A stretch of 64,000 bases of DNA, taken from positions 1-64,000 of the forward strand of contig JAZQGR010000039.1 of NCBI GenBank assembly GCA_045540115.1, written 5' to 3'. Origin of the DNA: Colimorpha_A sp045540115 (GTDB taxonomy: Bacteria; Bacillota; Clostridia; Oscillospirales; CAG-272). Shown here piece after piece: positions 7,977-15,928 of this stretch. Position 1 is the first letter of the stretch. The number at the start of each line of letters is the position of its first letter. Below the pieces are notes generated by a model. The model did not search any database, was not told the origin of the DNA, and was given only the letters and a program-made list of their open reading frames with translations. A program made the translations under genes and the position numbers.

Positions 7977-8127
7977 CCGAAGGAAGATACACGCTGGCGC
8001 ATGATGAGATACGAGGCGCAATGCGCCCTTGATGATATGCACCGCACGTTGTGCGGAGATGATATGCCAAGCCTGCGGCTTGGATAAACAAAAAGAGAAC
8101 TTTTGGTAGACAAAAGTTCTCTTTTTG
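7977..8127. repeat. Palindrome array A with GATGATAT spacers
   Basis: A series of small palindromes (GGCGCAATGCGCC-like, CCGCAC/GTGCGG, CCAAGC/GCTTGG) joined by GATGATAT or GATGAGATAC, ending in a perfect 17-bp hairpin (8089-8105 with 8111-8127) that serves as terminator for the gene at 8226. The same order and the same last units recur in array B at 8518-8739. Together with 8128-8225, where nothing else is seen, this fills the gap between genes. Confidence 0.7.
8089..8127 (-). terminator. Terminal hairpin of array A
   Basis: 17-bp perfect stem, loop GTAGA, T-rich on both sides; its stem differs from the array B hairpin by paired changes. Confidence 0.75.
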
Positions 8128-8225
8128 TTGCCTTAAACGTGATAAAAGGTGTCTAAACGAGGTAAAAACGAACAAAAGGCGCGTGATTTTTGTTTGTGTA
8201 TTCATTAGGCGAATTGGGAATTTTC

Positions 8226-8456
8226 TCATTCTATGTCGTAGTCTTCATAGCAATTAAGCAACACTTCGCAATCACAATATCCGCCCATATCATTGATTTC
8301 CTCAATAACTTTTTCATACAACTCTGCTGAAATATTATCCTTGAGCCATTTTTCTGTACTGCGCAAAGTGTGGTCACAACCCAAAGTATCCAATTGATCT
8401 TCCAAATATGCAAATAATTGTTGCACGTTCTCTTCAGAGAGAATGTAGTCTGCCAT
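8226..8456 (-). CDS. DUF2695-like small protein
   Basis: A 76-residue protein with HTLRSTEKWLKDN and GGYCDCEVLLNC, the conserved layout (His near the middle, C-x-C near the C-terminus) that I associate with DUF2695. The conserved His and Cys suggest a metal site; biochemical function is unknown. A GGAGG ribosome site precedes the ATG, and a promoter with TTGATT (8517-8522), a 17-nt spacer and TATAAT (8494-8499) reads into it. The -35 lies at the edge of array B. Confidence 0.75.
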   Translation of the reverse strand: MADYILSEENVQQLFAYLEDQLDTLGCDHTLRSTEKWLKDNISAELYEKVIEEINDMGGYCDCEVLLNCYEDYDIE

Positions 8457-8517
8457 ATTACTAACCTCCGTAATATTCTAGTTTATCAGTTATATTATAC
8501 CACACTTTTATAAATAA

Positions 8518-8739
8518 ATCAAGGCGTAAACCTTGTATATCATCCGCAACATGTTGCGGTATATCATCAAAACGAAGTTTTGTATATCATCAAGCCGCAG
8601 TGAAATGCACGCTGGCGCGTGATGAGATACAGCCTGTAGGGCTGATGATATACACGACTGCGTCGTGATGATATGCCAAGCCTGCGGCTTGGATAAACAA
8701 AAACAGAACATTTGTCGGTAGACAAATGTTCTGTTTTTG
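8518..8739. repeat. Palindrome array B, two halves with inverted spacer polarity
   Basis: Left half: CAAGG/CCTTG, CCGCAAC/GTTGCGG and CAAAAC/GTTTTG palindromes, each followed by TATATCATC. Right half: CAGCC/GGCTG, ACGAC/GTCGT and CCAAGC/GCTTGG palindromes linked by GATGATAT, the reverse complement of the left spacer. The array ends in a 19-bp perfect hairpin (8698-8716 with 8721-8739). It lies between tRNA-Trp and the DUF2695-like gene. Confidence 0.75.
8698..8739 (-). terminator. Terminator of tRNA-Trp, also last unit of array B
   Basis: 19-bp perfect stem with a 4-nt loop, starting 2 nt after the encoded CCA of tRNA-Trp on the minus strand. Confidence 0.8.
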
Positions 8740-8740
8740 T

Positions 8741-8816
8741 TGGCAGGGGTAGAAAGGCTCGAACTCTCGACACCTGGTTTTGGAGACCAGTGCTCTACCA
8801 ACTGAGCTATGCCCCT
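8741..8816 (-). tRNA. tRNA-Trp (CCA anticodon)
   Basis: A full cloverleaf on the minus strand: acceptor AGGGGCA/TACCCCT, D arm GCTC/GAGC, anticodon stem CTGGT/ACCAG with loop CTCCAAA giving anticodon CCA, T arm GAGAG/CTTTC, discriminator G and genomically encoded CCA. Position 6 of the acceptor stem forms a C-A mismatch, while the other six pairs are standard. It is followed at once by a strong terminator. Confidence 0.95.
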
Positions 8817-8958
8817 GTACCGAAATATTATAACACATTATTTTCGTTTTTGCAATAGGGACAGCAATAATAATTATGAATTTTTTGTAAAGACGCCTTC
8901 TGTCATAGTTATCGTAGGAGCAAAATATAATGAATTATCCACTCAAAAGGAGTCTTTC

Positions 8959-9444
8959 ATGAAAAAGACGATCATATTCATAATCATTTGTGCCGTGACT
9001 CTTTCCTCCTGCCGAGGGAATCCGAGCGCCGACACAGTCGCGTTCCGGCTGCTTAAGCTATATAATGTTCCCCCGTCATCGCAGTATATAAAGGACGGAG
9101 TCGAGGGCGAATACGGCTACATTTCTCCCGAGGATTTTACATTTTTATACACGGGAGAAAAAGAAAAGCTCCCCGAATGGGAGCTGATAGAGGATTTCCG
9201 TATTGTGCTTTCGGACAGTCAGGAGCCATTTGAGCTTCACGTTATCCGCGTACGCTCGTCGTCCGACACTGAGGAGATCGCAAAGCTTCTTCGCAAGCGC
9301 GCGGCGATGATCCGCTATCACAACAAGACGGAGGAGAGTTACCGCATTTACGAGCCGACAGTTTTTGTCCGCTCGCGTTACGTTATTCTTGCCGTCACGC
9401 CCGATAACAATGCCGTCAAGCTGATGCTGAAAAGGCTAATTTAG
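8959..9444 (+). CDS. Lipoprotein, DUF4358-like
   Basis: A 161-residue protein with signal MKKTIIFIIICAVTLSSC (lipobox LSSC). The mature part has FRIVLSDS-type strands, then a long helix (TEEIAKLLRKRAAMIRYHN), then YEPTVFVRSRYVILAVTP. That order matches what I know of DUF4358 lipoproteins of Clostridia, role unknown. An AAAAGGAG site supports the ATG at 8959. Its last 9 nt overlap the end of the convergent gene at 9436, with no terminator visible between them. Confidence 0.7.
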   Translation: MKKTIIFIIICAVTLSSCRGNPSADTVAFRLLKLYNVPPSSQYIKDGVEGEYGYISPEDFTFLYTGEKEKLPEWELIEDFRIVLSDSQEPFELHVIRVRSSSDTEEIAKLLRKRAAMIRYHNKTEESYRIYEPTVFVRSRYVILAVTPDNNAVKLMLKRLI

Positions 9445-10107
9445 CTTTCTGTAAATGAAGGCATTACCCTTCTGCCCGACCTTTTCGACGATCTTGGCAC
9501 AAATAAGTATCTGCAGCATAGACCAAGCGCCCATGCTTCCGAGCTTATTTGCCTTGTCAAATTCCTTCGCTGTAAATTCGCCGTCGGGAATACTGTCGAC
9601 AAGCATCGCGTAGTCTTCATTTTCTACTATGTTCATTTCCGAAACAAAAGATAACGGTATACGATCCTCTCGGACAGACGAGCGCTTCCCTTTTCGCCTT
9701 TTGTAATTCAGCTCCTCGATAAAAACAAGTTTTAATGCGAAATTCGGGTGACCAATATATTCCCTTATTTTAAAAAGCTCGGGGCAAACGTCAGATGGTC
9801 TGCCCTTCACGGGCGAGCGTCTGCGCTCCGAGATTTCCCCCGTTTTCGGATCTACAAAAATGACCCATCTCTTTACCGCTATCGGGTAAACGACTGTCAC
9901 CTCGTTCTCGTTCAGAAAATAGTCGAGCTTATTTTTCATTCTCGTAAACGAAGTCGTTTCGATCTCGCAGATGCAGTTGCCGTGCTTTATGTCAGCGACA
10001 AAGGGCCCGTATTCCACCTCATGGAACGCGGGATCGGGCTCTATGTATTTTTTCAGCGCAAGGTGGAGCGTATGCTCGTTTAGTGAGCCGATTATTTTTT
10101 CTGCCAT
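9436..10107 (-). CDS. Conserved protein with possible PD-(D/E)XK nuclease-like core
   Basis: A 223-residue cytosolic protein from MAEKIIGSLNEHTLHLALKK (GAGGA site upstream). The N-terminal half has FVADIKHGNCICEIETTSF, where an Asp strand followed by E-x-E recalls the PD-(D/E)XK fold; FLNENEVTVVYPIAVKRW and VDPKTGEISERRRSPVKG follow. The C-terminal part looks like a winged helix (EFTAKEFDKANKLGSMGAWSM). I have seen this layout in uncharacterised Firmicutes proteins; the nuclease idea is inference. A GGGAAGCCC/GGGCTTCCC hairpin lies just before its ribosome site. Confidence 0.65.
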   Translation of the reverse strand: MAEKIIGSLNEHTLHLALKKYIEPDPAFHEVEYGPFVADIKHGNCICEIETTSFTRMKNKLDYFLNENEVTVVYPIAVKRWVIFVDPKTGEISERRRSPVKGRPSDVCPELFKIREYIGHPNFALKLVFIEELNYKRRKGKRSSVREDRIPLSFVSEMNIVENEDYAMLVDSIPDGEFTAKEFDKANKLGSMGAWSMLQILICAKIVEKVGQKGNAFIYRKLN

Positions 10108-10117
10108 AATTGTCCTC

Positions 10118-10139
10118 GGGAAGCCCTTTCGGGCTTCCC
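10118..10139. repeat. Hairpin directly upstream of the ribosome site of the 10107 gene
   Basis: 9-bp perfect stem with TTTC loop. The T-run is on the plus-strand side only, so for the minus-strand genes it is a 5' UTR stem rather than a terminator. Confidence 0.5.
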
Positions 10140-10155
10140 TTTTCATCATCTTATT

Positions 10156-10932
10156 TTAACATCTGAGCGAAGGGGGCGAAAACTCGTTTATCGGGAACGC
10201 CATCTTTTCAAAGAGCGAGCAGGGATCCTCCTCGCAGACAGGCGGACAGGTCTTTTCGGGAACGCTGTACTCGGTCGCCTGAATGAGATACTGTCCCGGG
10301 CGCTCAATACGGACTATCGAGAAGAAGCCGAGAGTAACGTAAAGAGTTCTTCCGTTATCGCAGTCGCAAAGCGAGCCGTTGACAAACGCGCAAACGTTTT
10401 CGGGGATCTCGCCTATTGAGCAGCAGGGGCGGCAACAGGGCTTATCGACGTTGCATACCGAAAGAACGATAGGATCGACGGTCTCAAGAACAACTGTTGG
10501 CATATTGGTCGTCGCACTTCCCTCGGGCGCGGGATCGCAAAATTCGCAGGAAGGGCAGCTCTTGAAGATATTTACGTTGCCCTCGCTTCCGTAAAGGATG
10601 ACCTTCTTATCGCAAACTGCAATTCCCTCAAACTCAACCGATCTTCCGACGTTTACGCACGCCTCAAAGACGAGCTTAACGTAGAAGCGGATAAGTATCT
10701 GGTAAAAGCCCTTGTTAAACTGAACGGGCTCGGTGTCGATGTTAACGCCGACGATCTTTGTGCTCTTGACTCTGATCGCGCCGGCTCTGTCTATAATATC
10801 CTGTCCGAAATCGGTAAGATAGACCTTGACGTCCGAAAAGCAATCCTTATCCTTGCAGCTGTCAAGAACTCGGTTTACGTCGATAACTACGGTCTCTTTT
10901 CCGTATCCGGAGGGGCATCTGTTATCTGCCAT
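10156..10932 (-). CDS. Cysteine-rich conserved Clostridial protein, unknown function
   Basis: A 258-residue protein with 20 cysteines, several clustered (SCPSCEFC, KPCCRPCCS, KTCPPVCEEDPC). It has no signal peptide or membrane segment. Beta-rich stretches such as FYQILIRFYVKLVFEACV and VEFEGIAVCDKKVILYGSEG dominate. The family is recognisable as a conserved hypothetical of Clostridia. High Cys content with no secretion signal is typical of spore coat or exosporium proteins, but that is inference. It is followed by the gene at 10107. Confidence 0.65.
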   Translation of the reverse strand: MADNRCPSGYGKETVVIDVNRVLDSCKDKDCFSDVKVYLTDFGQDIIDRAGAIRVKSTKIVGVNIDTEPVQFNKGFYQILIRFYVKLVFEACVNVGRSVEFEGIAVCDKKVILYGSEGNVNIFKSCPSCEFCDPAPEGSATTNMPTVVLETVDPIVLSVCNVDKPCCRPCCSIGEIPENVCAFVNGSLCDCDNGRTLYVTLGFFSIVRIERPGQYLIQATEYSVPEKTCPPVCEEDPCSLFEKMAFPINEFSPPSLRC

Positions 10933-11024
10933 GATTATTTTCCTCCCATTTTGGTTTCGTTATAAGAGCAAAATGCTCTCACAAACATTCTATGTAAATA
11001 AACAAAACCGGTGAGAGGAAAAAA

Positions 11025-11048
11025 CTGCCGTGTGATCTCACACGGCAG
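11025..11048 (-). terminator. Terminator of the pgi operon
   Basis: CTGCCGTGTGA/TCACACGGCAG stem followed by six T on the minus strand. Confidence 0.85.
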
Positions 11049-11058
11049 AATTTTTTAA

Positions 11059-11466
11059 TTAAAGATACTGGTGATACTTCTCGGGAAGCTCTTCAACAGC
11101 AAGCGAAGACGTGATAACAAAGTTTACGGGGTGAGTTGCGGTGAAAGAAACAACGTTATCAAGGAATGCCGTAAATTCAGCCATATCGTTTCCGCAGATC
11201 TTGAGAGCGGAATCTATGAATATATCGGACACGTCGAAGTTCGAGCCGTAGTTACCGGCAACGAAGCCGTAAAGCTTAGCAGCGTTGTTGATAAGATATT
11301 CGTCAGTATCAAGAAGCTTTGCCTGATGCTTTACCTCGTGGATAAGCTTGGTACCCTTTTCGATGAATACGACAGCTCCCTTGGTTTCAGCGAGCTTAGC
11401 GTTAGCCATTTCTACGATGGTCTTGGTCTTGCCCGAGCCTTTGAGTCCTACGATAAGTTTGAGCAT
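11059..11466 (-). CDS. Small P-loop ATP-binding protein
   Basis: A 135-residue protein opening with MLKLIVGLKGSGKTKTIVEM, a clean Walker A (GLKGSGKT, residues 7-14). A Walker B-like strand is DVSDIFIDSAL, and NFVITSS resembles a sensor strand. It is a minimal nucleoside-triphosphatase core with no added domain. Sited 30 nt after pgi in the same transcript; role unknown. The start has a GGAGG site. Confidence 0.75.
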   Translation of the reverse strand: MLKLIVGLKGSGKTKTIVEMANAKLAETKGAVVFIEKGTKLIHEVKHQAKLLDTDEYLINNAAKLYGFVAGNYGSNFDVSDIFIDSALKICGNDMAEFTAFLDNVVSFTATHPVNFVITSSLAVEELPEKYHQYL

Positions 11467-11496
11467 GGTGGTTTACCTCCAAAAATTGATTACAAA

Positions 11497-12840
11497 TTAG
11501 TTAATTCTGCCCTTGAGCTCCTCACGGCGCTTATCGTGCTCTGCGCCGGGCTTGCCGAGGAGGGCGTACATATTGTTCTTGTAGCCTTCAACACCGGGCT
11601 GGTCGAAGGGGTTTACACCGAGGGTGTAACCCGATACGGCACAGGCAAGCTCGAAGAAGTATACAAGATATCCGAAGTCGGCGGCGCTTCTGCCGTCGAG
11701 CTCGAGAACGAGATTGGGAACTCCGCCGTCGGTATGGGAGAGAACTGTCGCGAGGAAGGCGTTATGGTTTACCTCGTGCATCGTCTTGCCCGAAACGAAA
11801 TTCATTTCGTCGACGTTCTGCGGATCGTTCGGAATAGCAAGGGGGCTAACGTCATTCTTGATATCGATGACGGTCTCGAAGAGAGTGCGCTCACCCTGCT
11901 GAATATACTGACCGAGGGAGTGAAGGTCTGTCGAGAAGACGACCGACGCGGGGAAAAGTCCGACGCCGTCCTTGCCCTCGCTCTCACCGTAAAGCTGCTT
12001 CCACCACTCGTTCATCATCGCGAGCGCGGGATCGTAAGTTACCATAATTTCGGTCTTCTTACCTTCGCGGTAGAGTATATTTCTTGCTGCTGCGTACTTG
12101 TAGCAGTCATTTTTCATCATATCGGGCTCGGCGAAATCATTTCTTGCCGCCTGAGCGCCCTGCATCATTGCATCAATATCGATTCCCGCAACCGCGATCG
12201 GAAGAAGTCCTACTGCGGTAAGAACCGAGTATCTGCCGCCGACGTCGTCCGGTACTACGAAGGTCTCGTAACCCTTTTCGGTCGCAAGCTCCTTCATCTT
12301 ACCCTTTGCCTTATCGGTCGTAATGAAGATTCTTTCTCTTGCGCCCTCCTCGCCGTACTTCTTTTCAAGAAGCTCGCGGAAGATGCGGAACGCGATAGCG
12401 GGCTCTGTCGTTTTACCTGACTTGGATATTACGTTGATACAGATATCCTTACCCTCGCAGATAGAGAGAAGCTCGTTAAGATATGCGGAATTTATGTTAT
12501 TTCCTGCAAAGTATACGTCGGGAGTATCCTTCTTAAGCGCGTTATAGAACGGGCTGCGACAGAACTCTATCGCCGCTCTTGCTCCGAGGTAAGAGCCGCC
12601 GATACCGATGGCGATAAAGATATCGCAGGACTTCTTTATCTTCTCGGCCGCTGTCTTTATGCGGGAAAATTCTTCTTTGTCGTAATTTTCGGGAAGATCG
12701 ACCCAGCCGATGAAATCGTTTCCTGCGCCGCTTCCGTCACGGAGTGTTTTTACCGCCGCGTTGACCTCGCCGGAGATAGCATTAAGCTTCTCAGCGGTTA
12801 CAACGTCGGAGGCATACTTGGTATTAAGTCTGACTGCCAT
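11497..12840 (-). CDS. pgi: Glucose-6-phosphate isomerase
   Basis: A 447-residue protein, the usual length for the short bacterial form. Motifs: FIAIGIGGSYLGARAAIEF (phosphate binding), VISKSGKTTEPAIAF, GGRYSVLTAVGLLP, and QGERTLFET. It interconverts glucose-6-phosphate and fructose-6-phosphate in glycolysis. I chose MAVRLNTKYA at 12840 because homology starts there; the upstream in-frame extension overlaps the rnpB promoter. First gene of a two-gene transcript with the P-loop protein, divergent from rnpB. Confidence 0.96.
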   Translation of the reverse strand: MAVRLNTKYASDVVTAEKLNAISGEVNAAVKTLRDGSGAGNDFIGWVDLPENYDKEEFSRIKTAAEKIKKSCDIFIAIGIGGSYLGARAAIEFCRSPFYNALKKDTPDVYFAGNNINSAYLNELLSICEGKDICINVISKSGKTTEPAIAFRIFRELLEKKYGEEGARERIFITTDKAKGKMKELATEKGYETFVVPDDVGGRYSVLTAVGLLPIAVAGIDIDAMMQGAQAARNDFAEPDMMKNDCYKYAAARNILYREGKKTEIMVTYDPALAMMNEWWKQLYGESEGKDGVGLFPASVVFSTDLHSLGQYIQQGERTLFETVIDIKNDVSPLAIPNDPQNVDEMNFVSGKTMHEVNHNAFLATVLSHTDGGVPNLVLELDGRSAADFGYLVYFFELACAVSGYTLGVNPFDQPGVEGYKNNMYALLGKPGAEHDKRREELKGRIN

Positions 12841-12961
12841 TGAATAAAAACCGTTTGCCTTTCTGTTAGTTATAATAATTATATCGCATTTCTTGTGATT
12901 TTGCAATAGCAAACTATAAATATTCTGAACTTTTTTATCAAAAACATAAGAGAAACTCAAG

Positions 12962-12990
12962 TTGACAACGTGAAAATAATATGTTATAAT
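12962..12990 (+). promoter_or_regulatory. Consensus promoter of rnpB
   Basis: TTGACA at 12962-12967, 17-nt spacer, TATAAT at 12985-12990. Confidence 0.9.
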
Positions 12991-12996
12991 CACAGC

Positions 12997-13369
12997 GTGA
13001 CCGAGAAATGTGCTCGCGCGGTATTGCGCCGTAAGGTATTACCGTGAGGAAAGTCCGGGCTTCACAGAGCAAGGGTAACGGATAACGTCCGCCGAAGGCG
13101 ACTTCAGGGAAAGTGCAACAGAAATAAACCGCCGCGTATGCGGTAAGGATGGAAAGGCGAGGTAAGAGCTCACCGGCTCTCGCGGTAACGCAGAGCAAAT
13201 GTAAACCCTACCCGAAGCAACTCCCCTTAGAGACTGATTTTTCACTGCCTGCTCGGCAGCGCTCTCGGGGCGGCTTGAGCCGTGCGGTAACGCACGGAAT
13301 AGATAGATGAGTACAGGTCCTTGCCTTGGCAACTCAAGGACAACAGAACCCGGCTTATAATTTCGGTCT
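12997..13369 (+). ncRNA. rnpB: RNase P RNA, class A
   Basis: The catalytic RNA of RNase P, which matures tRNA 5' ends. Diagnostic blocks are GAGGAAAGTCCGGGC near 13050, the GGTAACGG/CGTCCGCC region, GGTAAGAGCTCACCGG, and ACAGAACCCGGCTTAT near the 3' end; the 5' GACCG pairs with the 3' CGGTC to make P1. Length about 373 nt fits class A. It has a consensus promoter and its own terminator. Confidence 0.95.
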
Positions 13370-13395
13370 GCTCCCCGTACGGGGAGCGCTTTTTC
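13370..13395 (+). terminator. Terminator of rnpB
   Basis: GCTCCCC/GGGGAGC stem followed by CTTTTT. Confidence 0.85.
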
Positions 13396-13402
13396 GTATA
13401 AG

Positions 13403-13430
13403 AAAAGCACCTGCTTTTGCAGGTGCTTTT
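13403..13430. terminator. Terminator of the 13445 lipoprotein gene (bidirectional)
   Basis: AAAAGCACCTGC/GCAGGTGCTTTT arms with a TTTT loop. Confidence 0.85.
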
Positions 13431-13444
13431 TACATTTTCAGTTA

Positions 13445-15763
13445 TTACTGATAGCTTGTTTCCCAGAGACGGCACTTATAGAAGCGTCCCTGATCGGAAT
13501 GGATCTTGACGGGAGTAGTGCTGCCTTTTTTAACGTACTCGATGTAGGTTGTGTTCCAACCCTCACCAAGATTATCGTGATACATATAGAACAAATCGCC
13601 ATCAGCAGTGTTTCCGACGCCCTTGATAGCGTCCTCATCAACGAGAACTGTATAGGTCTTTGCTACCTTGTCGTAAACGTAGAGATAATGGCTCGTTGAT
13701 ACGAGAAGCTTGTTCTTATCTCCGCGGTAGGGCTGGAGATCGTGAATATCAGTATCGGGTGCATCAGGAGCGGAGAGCTTGGTATCCTTTTCAACGGTAA
13801 CGGTACCGTCAGCGTTGAGAGTTACGTTAAGCGCCCAAAGATAAGAACCGCCCGTTACCCAAAGAACCTCGTACTCGGGATCCCAAAGAACGCCGTGAGC
13901 ATGATGGAGTGGGAGAGTGTAAAGGATCTTTGTGGGATCTGCGCCGTTTATGTTATAGAAGTTTACGCAATGACCGACGGTTCCGCCGACAGCGATTATA
14001 CCGTTAGGCATAATATCAAGGCTGTGGGAATTACCGGGGGCATTGGTGGTACTCCAGACGACCTCCTTGGTGTCAACAGCTACCATCTCGACATTCGTTC
14101 CGACGGTTACGAGAAGAACGTCACCGTAAGGAGAGTAGTTGCGGATCTTGAAGCCGCTGACGCCGCCAACAGTGATATTATAGCTCCATACGGGGTTATT
14201 CATATTTCCCGTAGTAATGTCAAATACCTGTATCTGCTTTTTGGTCTGGTTTGCCATTGCTATAAGGATAGCGGACTCGTTATTCTTGGTCTTATCGTTT
14301 CCGCACTTATCGCAAATATTATCGTTTCCGTACATACATGCCTCCGAGGATATATCCGTACTGTCACAGCAGATACGGTTGAATCGGTGCTTACCGTTGC
14401 CTACGTAAGTATAGGTTCCGTTTGCATCCTTATGGTTATTTGCGGCAATGGGGGCGACCTCGTAGCCGCAGATGCCGCAGACCGCAGCCTTATAGCAGTT
14501 GGCGTCGTTTGCGGTTACGTCGTGCTTACAAGCCTCGCCGCAGCCCTTACAGCTGCCGTTCTTCCACTCGTGATCCTTCTCGGTAAGAAGGTTCTTTGCG
14601 CTTTGGTCCTTATAGAGCTTTCCGCAGTAGCAGGAATAATAGGTGCTTACACCGGGGGCGCAGAAATCGGGAGCGCCGTTGTGTTTTTCCAAAGTAGTGG
14701 AATCGCAGGTATGATCCTGCTGAACGATCTTTACGTTTGAAACCTTGAAGCAGTTCGGGTCATTAGACTTATGCTCCGACTGGCTATTCGAGAAGGTAAC
14801 GTTTGTTTTCTGCTCGAAGGCGAACATCAGAACGTCGCCCGCTTCAAGAGTAACGGTACCAGTCAAGGTCTTTGTTGTGTTATCTGAAGTAGGAGTAAAG
14901 GTCGAAAGCACTTCACCGTTCTTTCTTACTGTTACTTCGAAGGAAAGCGTGGTTCCGCCTGCCGCGAAGAGAAGAAGCTGAACGGTCTCGGTGTAGGTGT
15001 AGTCACCCGCAACAGGTGCAGTGAACGTGATCGCACCGGGCTTGCCGCCGTGAACGACAGCATAGATACCGCTGTCATCGGCGGTTGCGGAGAAGGTCTT
15101 ACCGCTCCAGCGCTGATTCCAGTTTGTATACCAGCCGCCCTTCTTGTATGCAACGCCGTCGTTGCTCTGAACCGACGCCTCATTATCGTGTACGCCGAAG
15201 TACGGCCCGGGGAGCTTGCCGTGTCCGCCGCTTCCAAGTTTTTGTGCTTTGTAATCTGCAATAGAGATAGAGGAATCAGTAAGCTTGGGAGTAGCTGTAT
15301 TAAGATCGGTATAGCCGAGAAGCTTCCACTGTCCGATATAAGGCATTACCCAGCCGTTTGCGTCGGTTTCCGTTGCAACCGACCAGTCGGTAGGCATATT
15401 CCATACCGAAGCATTGGGATCGTCGGGAGCGGGATCAGCTCCGCCGGGGTTTGTCGTTTCCTCCGGCTTGGTAGTACCCGTCGGCTTTGTAGTGCCATCG
15501 GGCTTCGTTGTGCCTTCAGGTGCGGTCGTCGTACCGTCGGGTGTGGTCGTACTGTCGGGTGTAGTCGTAGTACCCGGGGTTGTCGTTGTATCGGGATCGG
15601 TCGTATCGTCGGGCTCAGTCGTACCGTCAGGATCAGTAGTTCCCGAGGGAGTTGTACTTACTTCGGGAGTCGTGGACGAGGGCTTCTTGCCGCCGTTACC
15701 AGCGCAGGCAACAACGGAGAAGATCATCATGAACGCCATCATAAGTGCTAAAAGCTTTTTCAT
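13445..15763 (-). CDS. Large surface lipoprotein: Thr/Pro/Asp linker, beta-sandwich, zinc-ribbon-like repeats, C-terminal propeller
   Basis: A 772-residue protein with lipobox SVVAC (Cys at 20). Residues about 30-115 are a low-complexity spacer of TTPD/TTKP-type repeats that would lift the protein off the membrane. Next comes a beta-sandwich (about 120-350), then a region of C-x2-C pairs (CKGCGEACKH, CGICGYEV, CDKCGN) at about 350-500. The last 270 residues have repeating strands (VFDITTGNMNNPVW, NSHSLDIMPNGIIAVGG, HHAHGVLWDPEYEVLWVTGG, DIHDLQPYRGDKNKLLVSTS) of a beta-propeller like DUF6528 proteins. Probably a carbohydrate- or polymer-binding surface protein; no catalytic residues recognised. 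A promoter TTGACA-17-TTAAAA lies upstream. Confidence 0.8.
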   Translation of the reverse strand: MKKLLALMMAFMMIFSVVACAGNGGKKPSSTTPEVSTTPSGTTDPDGTTEPDDTTDPDTTTTPGTTTTPDSTTTPDGTTTAPEGTTKPDGTTKPTGTTKPEETTNPGGADPAPDDPNASVWNMPTDWSVATETDANGWVMPYIGQWKLLGYTDLNTATPKLTDSSISIADYKAQKLGSGGHGKLPGPYFGVHDNEASVQSNDGVAYKKGGWYTNWNQRWSGKTFSATADDSGIYAVVHGGKPGAITFTAPVAGDYTYTETVQLLLFAAGGTTLSFEVTVRKNGEVLSTFTPTSDNTTKTLTGTVTLEAGDVLMFAFEQKTNVTFSNSQSEHKSNDPNCFKVSNVKIVQQDHTCDSTTLEKHNGAPDFCAPGVSTYYSCYCGKLYKDQSAKNLLTEKDHEWKNGSCKGCGEACKHDVTANDANCYKAAVCGICGYEVAPIAANNHKDANGTYTYVGNGKHRFNRICCDSTDISSEACMYGNDNICDKCGNDKTKNNESAILIAMANQTKKQIQVFDITTGNMNNPVWSYNITVGGVSGFKIRNYSPYGDVLLVTVGTNVEMVAVDTKEVVWSTTNAPGNSHSLDIMPNGIIAVGGTVGHCVNFYNINGADPTKILYTLPLHHAHGVLWDPEYEVLWVTGGSYLWALNVTLNADGTVTVEKDTKLSAPDAPDTDIHDLQPYRGDKNKLLVSTSHYLYVYDKVAKTYTVLVDEDAIKGVGNTADGDLFYMYHDNLGEGWNTTYIEYVKKGSTTPVKIHSDQGRFYKCRLWETSYQ

Positions 15764-15897
15764 AAAAAATCTCCTCTTCTATAATGCTAACCAATTTTAA
15801 CACATCTCAAAAAGGGTTGTCAACCTTAAACGTAAATTCTCCATAATGCTCAAAAAGTGCCACTATATTTTGTTCATCAAGTACAGCGCGGCAGAAA

Positions 15898-15924
15898 AAA
15901 CCCACCTGCTCGGCAGGTGGGTTT
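15898..15924 (-). terminator. Terminator of the ruvX-lipoprotein transcript
   Basis: AAACCCACCTGC/GCAGGTGGGTTT arms, loop TCG. Confidence 0.85.
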
Positions 15925-15928
15925 CTTA

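Noticed and set aside
7977..8739. Possible CRISPR array.
   Set aside because: The repeated units differ from each other, the spacers are 8-10 nt and constant rather than unique, and no cas gene is present.
8508..8801. Open frames of 60-100 codons running through palindrome array B and tRNA-Trp.
   Set aside because: They read through hairpins and a tRNA and have no ribosome site.
10118..10139. Terminator between the genes at 10156 and 10107.
   Set aside because: On the minus strand no T-run follows; the ribosome site of the next gene comes directly after the stem.
11071..12420. A 449-residue plus-strand frame opposite pgi and the P-loop gene.
   Set aside because: Spans two well-supported minus-strand genes and has no family motif.
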